Origin: Rhodovarius lipocyclicus
Lineage (GTDB): Bacteria > Pseudomonadota > Alphaproteobacteria > Acetobacterales > Acetobacteraceae
DNA length: 64,000 bases
Assembly: GCF_009900765.1 (NCBI RefSeq)
Contig: NZ_JAAABL010000004.1
Span: forward strand, 62,001 to 126,000
Reading direction: 5' to 3'
How positions within the stretch are numbered: position 1 is the first letter of the stretch; every line of letters begins with the position of its first letter. The position numbers and the translations under genes were made by a program. The notes beneath the pieces are model-generated. The model ran no database searches. It was not told the DNA's origin and saw nothing but the letters and a program-made list of their open reading frames with translations. Below are positions 1 to 9,606 of the stretch, one piece after another.

Positions 1-920
1 GCCTGGCCTATTTCGTGGAAAAGAGCGGCCTCGGCCCCTTCGACGACGTGATCCTGTCCATCGCCGCCACCGGCCGGGTCGAGATCGTGACGGGTGCCGC
101 CTCCGTGGGCCAGGGGGTGGAGACGGTGATGGCGCAGGTCGCGGCCTCCGTGCTCGGCGTGGCGCACACGGATTGCACGGTGGTGCATGGCCAGACCGAC
201 CGCATCGCACGCGGCATGGGGGCCTTCGCCTCCCGCGTCACGGTCATGACGGGGGCCGCGGTCTCGATGGCGGCGGAGACGCTGAAGGACCGGCTGCGGG
301 CCAGGGCCGCCCTGCTGCTGCAGGCCGATGCGACGGGGCTCGTCTTCGAGGGCGGGCTGATCCGGGCGGGGGAGGCCTCCGTGCCGCTGGGCGAGGCCGC
401 GGCCGCCTGCGCGGCGGAGGACGGCACCCCCCTGCTGACCGCCGAGGCCAGCTTCACCACCGACCACATGACCTATCCCTATGGCGTGCACCTGGCCGTG
501 CTGCGGGTGGATGCCGAGACCTTCGGCATGGTCGTGGAACGCTTCGTGGTCGCCTTCGATGTCGGCCGTTCGGTGAACCCGATGCTGGTGGAGGGGCAGA
601 TCCATGGCGGCGCCGCCCAGGGCATCGGCGGCGCGCTGTTCGAGGAGTTCATCTACAGCGCGGACGGCCAGCCGCTATCCGCCAGCTTCGCCGATTACTT
701 GTTGCCCACGCTGAACGAGGTGCCGATGGTGGAGGCGCTGGTGCTGGAGGATGCGCCGAGCCCCATCAACCCGCTGGGGGTGAAGGGCGCCGGCGAGGGC
801 GGGATCACCGCCGCCGGGGCCGCCATCGCCGCGGCGGTGGAGGATGCGTTGCAGGGCCGGGTGAGCATCACTCGCCTGCCGATCACGCCCGGGCGCCTGA
901 GAATACTGCATTTGAATTGA
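1..920 (+). CDS. Xanthine dehydrogenase-family molybdopterin-binding subunit, C-terminal part (5' end outside window)
   Basis: Large catalytic subunit of a molybdenum hydroxylase (xanthine/CO/aldehyde dehydrogenase family), which binds the Mo-molybdopterin cofactor. The frame is open to the left edge of the window, so the GTG at 15 is probably internal. Visible family features are the GQG segment ([12 protein letters not shown]), the [19 protein letters not shown] stretch and, near the end, GVKGAGEGG, whose Glu is the usual catalytic base. The small FeS and FAD subunits are not in the window. Substrate cannot be told from this part. A gap of about 110 bp separates it from the next gene on the same strand. 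Confidence 0.85.
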   Translation, partial: LAYFVEKSGLGPFDDVILSIAATGRVEIVTGAASVGQGVETVMAQVAASVLGVAHTDCTVVHGQTDRIARGMGAFASRVTVMTGAAVSMAAETLKDRLRARAALLLQADATGLVFEGGLIRAGEASVPLGEAAAACAAEDGTPLLTAEASFTTDHMTYPYGVHLAVLRVDAETFGMVVERFVVAFDVGRSVNPMLVEGQIHGGAAQGIGGALFEEFIYSADGQPLSASFADYLLPTLNEVPMVEALVLEDAPSPINPLGVKGAGEGGITAAGAAIAAAVEDALQGRVSITRLPITPGRLRILHLN

Positions 921-1033
921 ATGCACAGACACTTGATTTATCTCAACCCTCTGGAAAAATAGCGTTTCTGGATCACCTCCGATTAACCCCCGCCTGTGCA
1001 TTCCTGCGTCAGCAGCAGCAGTCGGAGGCCTTC

Positions 1034-2380
1034 ATGACCGGGAATATACTTCAGGAACGTCTATCCGGACTTGGTATCGATGCCGAAACGGGCCAGATCC
1101 TGCGTGAGTTCCTGCCAGTCCTGCAGCGGAACATCGATGCCATTCTCGGTGATTTCTACAATGGCGTGAAGCAGCACCCGGTCCTCAACGTCTATTTCCG
1201 GGACCCGGCGATGATGAACCACGCCCGGGATCACCAGAAACAGCACTGGGCGCGGCTGTTCTCCGGCCATTTCGACGAGGCATATTATGCCTCCGTCCGC
1301 CGCATCGGCCTAACGCACAGCCGCATCGGGCTGGACCCGCGCTGGTACATCGGCGGCTACGCGAAGGTGGCCTCGGCGCTCTATGCCATCGCGGCGCGCC
1401 AATATGCCAGCCGCCTGAACCCCCGCGCCGCGCAGGATCGCCTGTCGCGGCTGATGCGGGCGCTGAACCAGGCCATCATGCTGGACATGGAAATCGCCAT
1501 CTCCACCTATCTGGATGAGAACAAGGCGAGCTACGACAAGCGCCTGGCCCAGCTGGCCAATGGCTTCGAGGCCCAGGTGCAGGGCGTGATCACCGCCCTG
1601 GTGCAGACCGCGGGCTCCGTCCACCAGCAGGCCGGCACCATGGCGGATGTTGTCGCCACCACGCGGGGCGGGACCGAAAGCGCGGCCAGCACCTCCGCCG
1701 AGGCGGCGGAGAATGTGAACAGCGTCGCCTCCGCCGTGCAACAGCTGCTGGCCTCCATCAGCGAGATCACGGCCCAGGTGGCGCGCACGGCTGATGTGGC
1801 CCGCCGCGCCAGCGACACCGCGGCCCAGACCGACAGCGCCATCACCGCCCTGTCCGAGCGCGCGGGCCGCATCGGCGATGTGGTGCGCATGATCACGGAT
1901 ATCGCGGGCCAGACCAACCTGCTGGCGCTGAACGCCACCATCGAGGCCGCCCGCGCGGGCGAGGCCGGCAAGGGCTTCGCGGTGGTCGCCAGCGAGGTGA
2001 AGCAGCTGGCCACCCAGACCGGCCGCGCGACGGAGGATATCGGCAGCCAGGTTTCGGCCATCCGCGACGCCACCCAGGCCACGATCGACGCCATCCGCAG
2101 CCTGGGGGACATCGTGCATGAGGTGGGCGAGGCCTCCGGCGCCATCGCGGCCGCGGTGGAGCAGCAGCGCGCCGCCACCCAGGAAATCGCCCGCAGCGCC
2201 GAGCAGGTGGCCCAAGGCACCCAGCGCGTGGTGTCGGACATGCAGCAGCTGCGCGGCACCGCCGGCAGCGCCGCCCAGGCGGCCGATACGGTGCGGGACG
2301 CCGCCACGGCGCTGACCGGGCACAGCGACGCGCTCCAGGCCTCCGTGGGGCAGTTTCTGGCCGAGGTGCGGGCCGCCTGA
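1034..2380 (+). CDS. Globin-coupled methyl-accepting chemotaxis protein (HemAT-like aerotaxis sensor)
   Basis: Soluble heme-based chemoreceptor of 448 aa. Residues about 1-165 form a sensor globin with the family signature [18 protein letters not shown]; His95 is the expected proximal heme ligand. After a short helical linker, residues about 190-448 are a coiled-coil MCP signalling domain with the conserved hairpin tip [20 protein letters not shown] that contacts CheA/CheW. I see no transmembrane segment, as in HemAT proteins, so it should sense O2 (or NO/CO) in the cytoplasm. The ATG at 1034 begins the globin domain; upstream in-frame sequence only shadows the previous gene. No che genes are nearby. 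Confidence 0.9.
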   Translation: MTGNILQERLSGLGIDAETGQILREFLPVLQRNIDAILGDFYNGVKQHPVLNVYFRDPAMMNHARDHQKQHWARLFSGHFDEAYYASVRRIGLTHSRIGLDPRWYIGGYAKVASALYAIAARQYASRLNPRAAQDRLSRLMRALNQAIMLDMEIAISTYLDENKASYDKRLAQLANGFEAQVQGVITALVQTAGSVHQQAGTMADVVATTRGGTESAASTSAEAAENVNSVASAVQQLLASISEITAQVARTADVARRASDTAAQTDSAITALSERAGRIGDVVRMITDIAGQTNLLALNATIEAARAGEAGKGFAVVASEVKQLATQTGRATEDIGSQVSAIRDATQATIDAIRSLGDIVHEVGEASGAIAAAVEQQRAATQEIARSAEQVAQGTQRVVSDMQQLRGTAGSAAQAADTVRDAATALTGHSDALQASVGQFLAEVRAA

Positions 2381-2415
2381 AGCTCGGCCGGGCCTTCACG
2401 GCCCGGTCAGCTGGA

Positions 2416-2985
2416 TCAGCGCGCGGCGGGCCTGATGCGCGTGATCTTGGTGCCGTTCAGCGCCAGCGCGGCCATCAGCCCCGACTGGCTGAAGGTGATG
2501 GCGTAGACCGGCTCCCGCAGGGTGGTGCTGGTCACATTGGCCTGCACGCCCTGGTCCAGCACCGCCACCGTCGGGCCGGTGCCGATTTCCCAGCCATCGG
2601 CGTTCATCAAGGCGCGCAGCCCGGCCTCGTTCATGAAGAACATGGCAAGCCCGCCCACCTGCGCCCCGGCCAGCAGGCCGAAGGAGGCACCGGCGATGTT
2701 GAAATAGCCCTCGGTGGCGCCGTTGTGGCGCAGCGCGCCCTCTCCGAACTGGCCACCCACGATGAAGCCACCCTGGATGATGCGCGGGAAGATCAGCACC
2801 GAGCGCGCCTCACGGAACAGCGGCGCGGCGTTGGGCATGGCGCGCAGGCGGGCCTCGGCGGCCACGACCTCGGCATCGATCTCGGCGGCGGTGGCCGCCT
2901 GGGCCTGGTGGGGGATGGCGGGCAGAAGGGCGGCGGCGGCCACCAGGCCGGTCAGCCGCGCCAGATGACGGCGTTCAATGATCAC
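2416..2985 (-). CDS. SYLF (YSC84-like) lipid-binding domain protein, exported
   Basis: 189-aa protein with an N-terminal signal sequence (basic start, then LTGLVAAAALLPAIPHQAQA with an AQA cleavage site), followed by a SYLF/YSC84 domain occupying nearly all of the mature part. Typical family segments are visible: FREARSVLIFPRIIQGGFIVGG, the Gly-rich SFGLLAGAQVGGLAMFF and the C-terminal AITFSQSGLMAALALNGTKITRI. SYLF proteins bind phosphoinositides or membrane lipids in eukaryotes; in bacteria the role is unproven. It is convergent with the chemoreceptor gene (35-bp gap) and lies about 90 bp before bioY, whose transcript runs the same way. Confidence 0.85.
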   Translation of the reverse strand: MIIERRHLARLTGLVAAAALLPAIPHQAQAATAAEIDAEVVAAEARLRAMPNAAPLFREARSVLIFPRIIQGGFIVGGQFGEGALRHNGATEGYFNIAGASFGLLAGAQVGGLAMFFMNEAGLRALMNADGWEIGTGPTVAVLDQGVQANVTSTTLREPVYAITFSQSGLMAALALNGTKITRIRPAAR

Positions 2986-3073
2986 GGAAGCGACTCCTTG
3001 GATTTCCGATACCGGAATGAACGCCAGAAGCCGCGAAAGGTTGCGAGGGGAAAACGCTCCCCTCGCCCAAGAT

Positions 3074-3622
3074 TCAGCCGCGGCGCGGCATCAGCCGGCT
3101 GGCGCCCAGCAGGGCGGCGCCCAGGCCGGACTTGACCACGGCCCCCAGCAGGAAGGGCGCCACACCCAGGGCGAAGGCGCGCTCGGCGCCCAGCATGGCC
3201 GCCAGCCACGCCCAGCCCAGCGCCAGGCACAGCGCATTGCCCGCCAGCATCGCCAGGAAGCCGCGCGCCAGCGCGTGGCGGGGCGCGCCCAGCCGCACCA
3301 GCCAGCCCGTGGCCATCGCCGCCACCGGGAAGGCCCAGAGATAGCCGGCGGTCGGCCCCATCAGCTTGGCGAACCCACCCACGCCGCCCGCGAAGACCGG
3401 CAGGCCCATCGCGCCCTGCGCCAGCCAGGCCAGCACGGTCACGGCGGCCAGGCGCCAGCCGTACAGCGCGCCGATCATGGTCACGGCCAGGGTCTGCATG
3501 GTCATCGGCACCGGGATCATCGGCACCTCGACGCGCGAGGAGAGGGTCAGCAGCAGCGTGCCGCCCAGCACCATGGCAGTCTGCTGGATGCGGGTATGGG
3601 ACAGGACACCGGACAGGTTCAT
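3074..3622 (-). CDS. bioY: Biotin transporter BioY (ECF substrate-binding component)
   Basis: 182-aa hydrophobic protein with about six membrane segments, the S-component that binds biotin in the membrane. Family features include VPMIPVPMTMQTLAV near the N-terminus and the Gly-rich GLPVFAGGVGGFAKLMGPTAGYL loop characteristic of BioY. The ATG at 3622 is chosen because GGAAG lies just upstream and the protein then has the usual BioY length; an earlier in-frame start would add 20 Arg/Pro-rich residues. No bioM or bioN is adjacent, so it must either work alone, as some BioY proteins do, or share a distant energising module. I found no convincing BioR or BirA box upstream. Confidence 0.9.
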   Translation of the reverse strand: MNLSGVLSHTRIQQTAMVLGGTLLLTLSSRVEVPMIPVPMTMQTLAVTMIGALYGWRLAAVTVLAWLAQGAMGLPVFAGGVGGFAKLMGPTAGYLWAFPVAAMATGWLVRLGAPRHALARGFLAMLAGNALCLALGWAWLAAMLGAERAFALGVAPFLLGAVVKSGLGAALLGASRLMPRRG

Positions 3623-3696
3623 CGGTTGCTTCCGTATGACATTGCGTGGCCTCGGCATGAACCGTGACGGCCCCAGAGGCAAGAGGGCAGGCCGGC

Positions 3697-3945
3697 AGGC
3701 TCAGGGGCGTTGCCCCCGAATCCCCACCGAGGGGCTCCGCCAAAGGCCGAAAGGCCCTTGGAACCCAGGAGTTTGGCGCCTTACCTTGGCAAGGTCTCCG
3801 ATATTTTGATTATAAAAATCAATAAGATATACCACACCAAGGTCAGCACCAACTGATCTAGGTCCAGGACCGAGCACGGTCCTGGCGGGGGTGTCGGGGG
3901 CGGAGCCCCTGACTGGGGTTTCAGGGGCAAGGCCCCTGAGCCACC
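3697..3945. repeat. Intergenic palindromic repeats (GC-hairpin / AT-rich composite family)
   Basis: This gap between tldD and bioY holds no gene. It contains short GC hairpins (GGGGC-GTT-GCCCC near 3702, GGCC-GAAA-GGCC near 3747), then AGGAGTTTGGCGCC (about 3770) and an AT-rich stretch with TTGATT / AATCAA arms near 3810. A second GC block with GGGGGCGGAGCCCC and GGGGCAAGGCCCC lies at about 3892-3940. Similar composites occur at 10995-11236, 26414-26480 and 52925-53040. They may act as terminators or mRNA 3'-end stabilisers; none has a clear long U-run here. Confidence 0.6.
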
Positions 3946-3951
3946 GCAGCC

Positions 3952-5382
3952 TCAGACCGCCGTGCCGCCCACCGTCAGCCCGAGCATCTTCAGTGTGGGC
4001 TGGCCCACCCCTACCGGCACGCCCTGCCCGTTCTTGCCGCAGGTGCCGATGCCGGGGTCCATGGCGCTGTCATTGCCCACCATGACCACCTTGGTCAGCG
4101 CGTCCGGCCCATTGCCGATCAGGGTGGCACCCTTCACCGGCGCGCCGATCTTCCCGTCCTCGATCAGATAGGCCTCGGCGGCCGAGAAGACGAACTTGCC
4201 GCTGGTGATGTCCACCTGCCCGCCGCCGAAATTCACCGCGTACAGGCCGCGCTTCACGCTGGCGATGATCTCGGCCGGCGCGTGCTGCCCGCCCAGCATG
4301 ATGGTGTTGGTCATCCGCGGCATGGGGGCATGCGCGTGGGACTGCCGGCGCCCGTTGCCGGTGGGGGGCACGCCCATCAGCCGGGCATTCTGCCGGTCCT
4401 GGATGAAGCCGGTCAGGATGCCGTCCTCGATCATCACCGTCCGGCCGGAGGGCGTGCCCTCGTCATCCACCGTGATGCTGCCGCGCCGGTCGGGGATGGT
4501 GCCGTCATCCACCACCGTCACGCCGGGTGCGGCGATGCGCTGGCCCATCAGCCCCGAGAAGGCCGAGGTCTTCTTGCGGTTGAAATCGCCTTCGAGGCCA
4601 TGGCCGATCGCCTCATGCAGCAGGATGCCGGGCCAGCCATTGCCCAGCACCACCTCCATCTCGCCCGCGGGGGCGGGGATGCTGTCCAGGTTCACCAGCG
4701 CCTGGCGCAGCGCCTCCTCCACCGCGCCGGTCCAGACCTGGCGCGAGAGGATATGCGTGTAGCCGAACCGCCCGCCGGTGCCGTGGCCGCCGCTCTCGCG
4801 CCGGCCGTCCTGCTCGACCACCACCTGAACGCTCAGGCGCACCAGCGGCCTGAGGTCGGCCACCCGCACGCCGTCGGCGCGCATGATCTGCACCGCCTGC
4901 CATTCCCCGGTGATGGAGGCGCTGACCTGCTTCACCCGGGGGTCGCGCGCCCGGGCATAGGCGTCCAGCTCCATCAGCAGCGCGGTCTTGGCGGGGAAAT
5001 CCATCTCGCCCAGCGGGTTGGCATCGGAATACAGCCGCGCCTGGGTGGGCGGTGGCGGCGCGGCCCAGCGGCCGGAAAAGCCCGCGCGCACGGGGGCCAC
5101 CGCCTCGGCCGCGCGGGCCAGCGCCTCCTCGGTCAGTTCGCCGGCATGGGCGAAGCCAGCTGCCTCTCCGGCCACGGCGCGCAGGCCGAAGCCCTGGCTG
5201 GTGTCGAAGCTGGCCGAGCGGATACGCCCGTCATCCAGGCTGATCGCCTCGCTTTCCCGGTATTCCAGGAACAGCTCGCCATCCTCCATCCCATGCAACG
5301 CCTCGGCCACCCGCGCCTCGGCCGCCGCGCGATCGAGGCGGGAGAAGAACAGGGCATCGGTGGCGGCGAGCGGCTCGGTCAT
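3952..5382 (-). CDS. tldD: Metalloprotease TldD
   Basis: 476-aa TldD subunit of the TldD/TldE zinc protease, which degrades unfolded peptides and matures certain modified peptides in the cytoplasm. The metal-binding motif HEAIGHGLEGDFNRKKTSAF (HExxxH type) is intact, and the C-terminal section ending in TCGKNGQGVPVGVGQPTLKM is characteristic. Length is normal for the family. The start codon overlaps the stop of the histidine kinase gene (ATGA), so tldD is the last gene of a translationally coupled ctaA-kinase-tldD chain. The tldE/pmbA partner is not in the window. Confidence 0.93.
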   Translation of the reverse strand: MTEPLAATDALFFSRLDRAAAEARVAEALHGMEDGELFLEYRESEAISLDDGRIRSASFDTSQGFGLRAVAGEAAGFAHAGELTEEALARAAEAVAPVRAGFSGRWAAPPPPTQARLYSDANPLGEMDFPAKTALLMELDAYARARDPRVKQVSASITGEWQAVQIMRADGVRVADLRPLVRLSVQVVVEQDGRRESGGHGTGGRFGYTHILSRQVWTGAVEEALRQALVNLDSIPAPAGEMEVVLGNGWPGILLHEAIGHGLEGDFNRKKTSAFSGLMGQRIAAPGVTVVDDGTIPDRRGSITVDDEGTPSGRTVMIEDGILTGFIQDRQNARLMGVPPTGNGRRQSHAHAPMPRMTNTIMLGGQHAPAEIIASVKRGLYAVNFGGGQVDITSGKFVFSAAEAYLIEDGKIGAPVKGATLIGNGPDALTKVVMVGNDSAMDPGIGTCGKNGQGVPVGVGQPTLKMLGLTVGGTAV

Positions 5383-8300
5383 ACGGGCTCCGGCTTGAGC
5401 AGACGGTCGGCGGGGATGCGGACCACGGCGGTCGTGCCCTCTCCGCGCTTGCTGTGCAAGGTCAGGGTGGCACCTTGCGCCTCCGTCAGCATCCGCGCCA
5501 GCGGCAGGCCGAGCCCCGTGCCCTCGAAACGCCGGGCCAGGCTGTCATCCAGCTGCTGGAAGGGCTGGAAGGCGCGGGGGATGTCGGTGTCGTCCATGCC
5601 GATGCCGGTATCCGTCACGTAGATGGACCAGGAGCCGCTCTGCCCGGGCTCCGCCCCCAGCGTGACCTGCCCGCCGGTCGGGGTGAACTTCACCGCGTTG
5701 GACAGCAGGTTCAGCAGCACCTGGCGGAAGCGCCGGTCATCCCCGCGCAGGCGCGGCAGGTTGTCCGGCATGCGGGTGTGCAGTTGCAGCCCGGCGTGCT
5801 CGGCCTCCACCCGCATCACCCCGGCCACGCTGTGCAGCAGCTCGCGCAGGTCCACCACCCCCTCCTGCACCGGCAGGCTGCCCTGCTCGGCCTTGGCCAG
5901 GTCCAGGATGTCGTTGATGAGGGAGAGCAGATGCCGGCCGGCCTCATGGATGCTGGAGAGGTATTCCTCGCGCCGGGGGGCATCCGGATTGCGCTGCAGG
6001 GCCTCGGCGAAGCCGATCACCGCGGTCAGCGGCGTGCGCAGCTCATGGCTCATGGTGGCCAGGAAGCGGGATTTGGAGGCATTGGCCGCCTCGGCCGCGT
6101 CGCGGGCGCGTTCCAGCTCGCCGCGGATGGCCCGGTCCTCGGTCACGTCGGTATAGGTCAGCACGAAGCCGCCGCCGGGGATGGGCTGGCTCACCACCTC
6201 CAGCGTATGGCCGTTCTGGCTTTCGCGCACGACGCGGCTGGGCTTGGTGCGGTCGTCGGCGATGTAGCCGAGGGCGATGGCCGCCGCCGCCTCGCCCTCG
6301 CCATAGGCCCCGGCCGCGGCGAGTTCGGCCACATAGTCGCGGAAATGGGTGCCGGGCTGCAGCACCGCGTCGCTCAGCCCCAGCATGTCCCGCAGGGCCT
6401 GGTTCACCGCCAGCAGCCGGTGCTCGCCGTCGAACAGGCACACGCCGTGGCCGATATTCTCCAGCATGGCGCCCAGCACCTCGGCGCGGCGCTTGGCCTC
6501 CGCCTCCGCCCGGGCGAGGCGCGAGCTGTCGGTCATGGACACCACGAAGCCGCCATCGGCCGTGGGGTCGGAGGTGATCTCCAGCAGCCGCCCATCGGGG
6601 CTGACGCGCTGCAGCGCGTGGGAGACGGTGCGGTCCAGCGCCAGGAACCAGGCATGCTGGGCCTGGGCGATATCCGGCCGCCCGAAGGCCCCGCGCCGCA
6701 GCTGCTCGTCCAGCACGTCCTTCATGGTGCGGCCGGGGTTGATGTGCAGGTCGGGCACGCCGGTCATGTCGGCGGCCAGGCGGTTGGCGGCCAGAACGCG
6801 CTGGTCGGGGCCATACAGGATCACGCCATGGCGGATGTTCTCCAGCATGGTCTGCAGCAGGTTGGCGCGGGCGCGCGCTTCCTCCTGCGCGTTGTGCAGG
6901 TCGGTGATGTCGGTGACGACGCGCAGCAACTGCCCGCCCTCCAGCCGCTGCACCACCACATCCACCACCTGCCCCGATGCGCGGCGGCGGACATAATGCC
7001 CGGGCTCCAGCGCCGTGCGGCGGCCGAGCTCGATGAAGGCCAGCCGGTCCGCCTCCGTCGGGAAGCGCTCGCGCTCGGCCTGCAGGCACAGCACATCCAG
7101 CATGCTGGTGCCGGGGTGCAGTTCCTCCTCCGTCAGCTGGGCGAAGCGGTTGGCCACCCGGTTGACCGCCAGCACCACGCCCTGGGCATCGGTCAGCACC
7201 ACCGATTGCGGCAGCCCTTCCAGCATCGTGTTCATCAGCCGGGCCTGGGCGGTCAGTCGGCCCTCCGCCTCGGTGATCTCGGTGATGTCGGTATAGGTGC
7301 GCAGCACGCCGCCATCGGGCAGCGGGTCGTTCACCACCTCGATGATGCGGCCATTAGGGCGGCGGCGGACATAGCGGCCGATGTTCAGGTGCCAGTCCGT
7401 GTCCACCCGCCGCGTCATCTCGCGCGTGGCCTCGTTGTCGGGGAATTCCCCTGCCTCCAGCTGCATGATGAACAGCTGCCGCAGGGTCGTGCCCGGCGCG
7501 AACTGGCCCGGGCCCAGCCCGCACATCTCGGTCGCCAGCCGGTTGGCCGTCACCACATGCCCCGTCTGGTCGAACAGGGCCAGGCCATGGCGCATGCCCT
7601 CCAGCATCACGCGCATGCGCCCCGCCTGCTCGCCGATCTGCTGCTGGGCGGCCATCATTTCCGTGATGTCGGAATAGGTGCGCACGAAGCCGCCGCTGGG
7701 CAGCGGGTCGGTCGTGATCTCGATGGTGCGGCCATTGGGGCGGCGGCGCTGATAGCGTTCGGGGCCGCGCCAGGGCTGCTCGGGCCGGCGAGCCAGGAAT
7801 TCCTGCTTCTCCCCTTCCTCCCGGCCGAACTCGCCGGCGCGCAGTTGGGCCTCCCGGATCAGATGGAAGGGCGTGCCGGGCACCATCACCTCGGGGGGTA
7901 CGCCACTGATCTCGGCGGCCAGGCGGTTCGCCGCGATCAGCGTGCCGTCCTCGGCATACAGCGCGAGGCCGTGGCGGATGCCGTTCAGCATCTTGTCCAG
8001 CGTGTCGGCGTGCTGGGCCAGGTCCTGGCGGGCCTGGTACAGCTCCGTCAGGTCGGAGACGGTGATGACGTGCCCGCCATCGGGCAGCGGCGCGCGGCGC
8101 ACCGCGACCCAGCGCCCGTCGGGGCGGGGACGCTCCAGCATCACCGGCTGGTCCATGGCATCCAGGATGCCCTGCACGATGGCGGCGGGATCGCCGGGGC
8201 CGTATTCCCCGCCCCGGGCGCGCTCCCACAGCTTGGGCTCCATGGCCTCGCCCGGGTGGACGGGATTGTCGGAGTAGATCCGGTTATAGGCGGCATTGAC

Positions 8301-8420
8301 GAAGCGGGCGCGCCGCTCCGGCCCCCACACGATCACGCCGACGGGCAGCGCCTCCAGGATGCTCTCCGCCACGGTCTGGCTGGGCAGCGGCGGCGTGGGT
8401 CCGGCGGCGCCTTCGTTCAT
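5379..8420 (-). CDS. Cytoplasmic sensor histidine kinase with six tandem PAS domains
   Basis: 1013-aa hybrid-free histidine kinase. Six PAS-like units precede the kinase core; units 2-6 share the pattern MLExxxHGxxLxxxxxxxLAxNRLA plus a PDG/PxGGFV-TYTD strand at the end, which points to internal duplication. Then come HisKA with SHELRTPLTAVIGFAEAL (phospho-His) and an HATPase with NAVKFTPTGG (N box), DTGIGM (G1) and GTGLGLPLAR (G2). No transmembrane helix is visible, so the signal is probably cytoplasmic. No receiver domain and no response regulator gene lie alongside. The start overlaps the ctaA stop and the stop overlaps tldD, each by 4 bp. Confidence 0.9.
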   Translation of the reverse strand: MNEGAAGPTPPLPSQTVAESILEALPVGVIVWGPERRARFVNAAYNRIYSDNPVHPGEAMEPKLWERARGGEYGPGDPAAIVQGILDAMDQPVMLERPRPDGRWVAVRRAPLPDGGHVITVSDLTELYQARQDLAQHADTLDKMLNGIRHGLALYAEDGTLIAANRLAAEISGVPPEVMVPGTPFHLIREAQLRAGEFGREEGEKQEFLARRPEQPWRGPERYQRRRPNGRTIEITTDPLPSGGFVRTYSDITEMMAAQQQIGEQAGRMRVMLEGMRHGLALFDQTGHVVTANRLATEMCGLGPGQFAPGTTLRQLFIMQLEAGEFPDNEATREMTRRVDTDWHLNIGRYVRRRPNGRIIEVVNDPLPDGGVLRTYTDITEITEAEGRLTAQARLMNTMLEGLPQSVVLTDAQGVVLAVNRVANRFAQLTEEELHPGTSMLDVLCLQAERERFPTEADRLAFIELGRRTALEPGHYVRRRASGQVVDVVVQRLEGGQLLRVVTDITDLHNAQEEARARANLLQTMLENIRHGVILYGPDQRVLAANRLAADMTGVPDLHINPGRTMKDVLDEQLRRGAFGRPDIAQAQHAWFLALDRTVSHALQRVSPDGRLLEITSDPTADGGFVVSMTDSSRLARAEAEAKRRAEVLGAMLENIGHGVCLFDGEHRLLAVNQALRDMLGLSDAVLQPGTHFRDYVAELAAAGAYGEGEAAAAIALGYIADDRTKPSRVVRESQNGHTLEVVSQPIPGGGFVLTYTDVTEDRAIRGELERARDAAEAANASKSRFLATMSHELRTPLTAVIGFAEALQRNPDAPRREEYLSSIHEAGRHLLSLINDILDLAKAEQGSLPVQEGVVDLRELLHSVAGVMRVEAEHAGLQLHTRMPDNLPRLRGDDRRFRQVLLNLLSNAVKFTPTGGQVTLGAEPGQSGSWSIYVTDTGIGMDDTDIPRAFQPFQQLDDSLARRFEGTGLGLPLARMLTEAQGATLTLHSKRGEGTTAVVRIPADRLLKPEPV

Positions 8421-9484
8421 GCGGCCGGGTCTCGCAGCCGGTGCAGCGCGACCAGCCCCATGGTCAGCACCAGCACGGCCACGCCCTGGTGCAGCGTGCC
8501 CAGCCCGACCGGCACCACATGCAACAGCGTGACCACCCCCAGCGCGTATTGCAGCAGCACCGCGCCCAGCAGCCCCAGCACCGCCCCCCGCACGGCACCG
8601 GCCGGCAGGCGCTTGAACGCCGAGACCCCGGCACCGATCGCGGCCAGCAGCGTCAGCGTGGCCAGCAGCCGGTGATTGAACTGCACCGCCCCCACATTCA
8701 GCGTCAGATTGTGCCAGAAGGGGCTGAGCGAGCCGTAATCGGGCGGCAGCAGCGCGCCGTCCATCAGCGGGAAGGTGTTGTAGGTGAAGCCCGCGCGGAT
8801 ACCCGCCACGAAGCCGCCCGCCAGCATGGTCAGCACCGACAGGCCGAACGCCCAGCCCACCTGCCGGCGGATGGAGCCGCGCCTGGCCGCCGCCGGCAGG
8901 GCGGGCGGCACGGGCCAGAGCAGCCCCAGCGCCGTCCAGAGAATGGCGCCATACAGCAGGAAGGCCATGCCCAGATGCAGCACGAGGCGATAGGGGGAGA
9001 CGGCCGTGTTGCCGTCATCGAAGCCCGAGGCGACCATGAACCAGCCGATGCCGCCCTGCGCGCCGCCCAGCAGGAACAGCAGCCCCATGCGCGGCAGCAG
9101 CGTGCGCGGGATGGCGCCGCGCCACCAGAACCACAGGAAGGGCAGCAGATAGGCCATGCCGATCATCCGCCCCCACAGCCGGTGCGCCCATTCCAGCCAG
9201 AAGATCCGCTTGAACCCCTCCAGCCCGAAGCCCGCATTCACCAGCTCATATTGCGGGATGGTGCGGTACAGGTCGTAGAGGCGCCGCCACTCGGCCTCGC
9301 TCATCGGCGGCAGCACGCCGCGCAGGGGCGCCCATTCCATGATGGACAGGCCCGAACCCGTCAGCCGCGTGGCGCCGCCCAGCGCCACCATGGCCCAGAT
9401 CAGCCCGGCCACCGCCAGCAGCCAGAAGGCGACAGGGCGCAGCGAGGTTGCGGGGGCGGGAGCGGTACGGGCATCGAAGGGCAT
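8417..9484 (-). CDS. ctaA: Heme A synthase (CtaA/Cox15)
   Basis: 355-aa membrane protein that oxidises the C8 methyl of heme O to give heme A for aa3-type cytochrome oxidase. About eight membrane segments are visible. Family signatures are GGATRLTGSGLSIMEWAP at the N-terminus, FWLEWAHRLWGRMIG with its heme-ligand His, and the second-half counterparts NTFPLMDG, VQFNHRLLA and LHQGVAVLVL. It matches the type 2 alphaproteobacterial/mitochondrial Cox15 form, which lacks the extracytoplasmic Cys pair of Bacillus CtaA. It is first in a coupled chain with a PAS histidine kinase and tldD, an unusual setting. Oxidase subunit genes are not in the window. Confidence 0.95.
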   Translation of the reverse strand: MPFDARTAPAPATSLRPVAFWLLAVAGLIWAMVALGGATRLTGSGLSIMEWAPLRGVLPPMSEAEWRRLYDLYRTIPQYELVNAGFGLEGFKRIFWLEWAHRLWGRMIGMAYLLPFLWFWWRGAIPRTLLPRMGLLFLLGGAQGGIGWFMVASGFDDGNTAVSPYRLVLHLGMAFLLYGAILWTALGLLWPVPPALPAAARRGSIRRQVGWAFGLSVLTMLAGGFVAGIRAGFTYNTFPLMDGALLPPDYGSLSPFWHNLTLNVGAVQFNHRLLATLTLLAAIGAGVSAFKRLPAGAVRGAVLGLLGAVLLQYALGVVTLLHVVPVGLGTLHQGVAVLVLTMGLVALHRLRDPAA

Positions 9485-9606
9485 GACGCTATTATATAAA
9501 TTACTGCGGAGCGTTGTGCAGCCTGTGCTTGCCTGTCTCCCGGCCAGGACGGGGCGGCGCGCGGCACGGATTGTGGAGTGCCGCTTTGCCTGCTACCCGC
9601 CCCCGC

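Noticed and set aside
173-1033. Long open frame upstream of the chemoreceptor in the same frame
   Set aside because: It reads the molybdenum hydroxylase gene out of frame and is Arg/Gly-rich shadow sequence; the receptor starts at 1034.
5454-8675. Very long plus-strand open frame opposite the PAS kinase
   Set aside because: His/Gln/Gly-rich composition typical of antisense frames in GC-rich genes; the kinase on the other strand has clear motifs.
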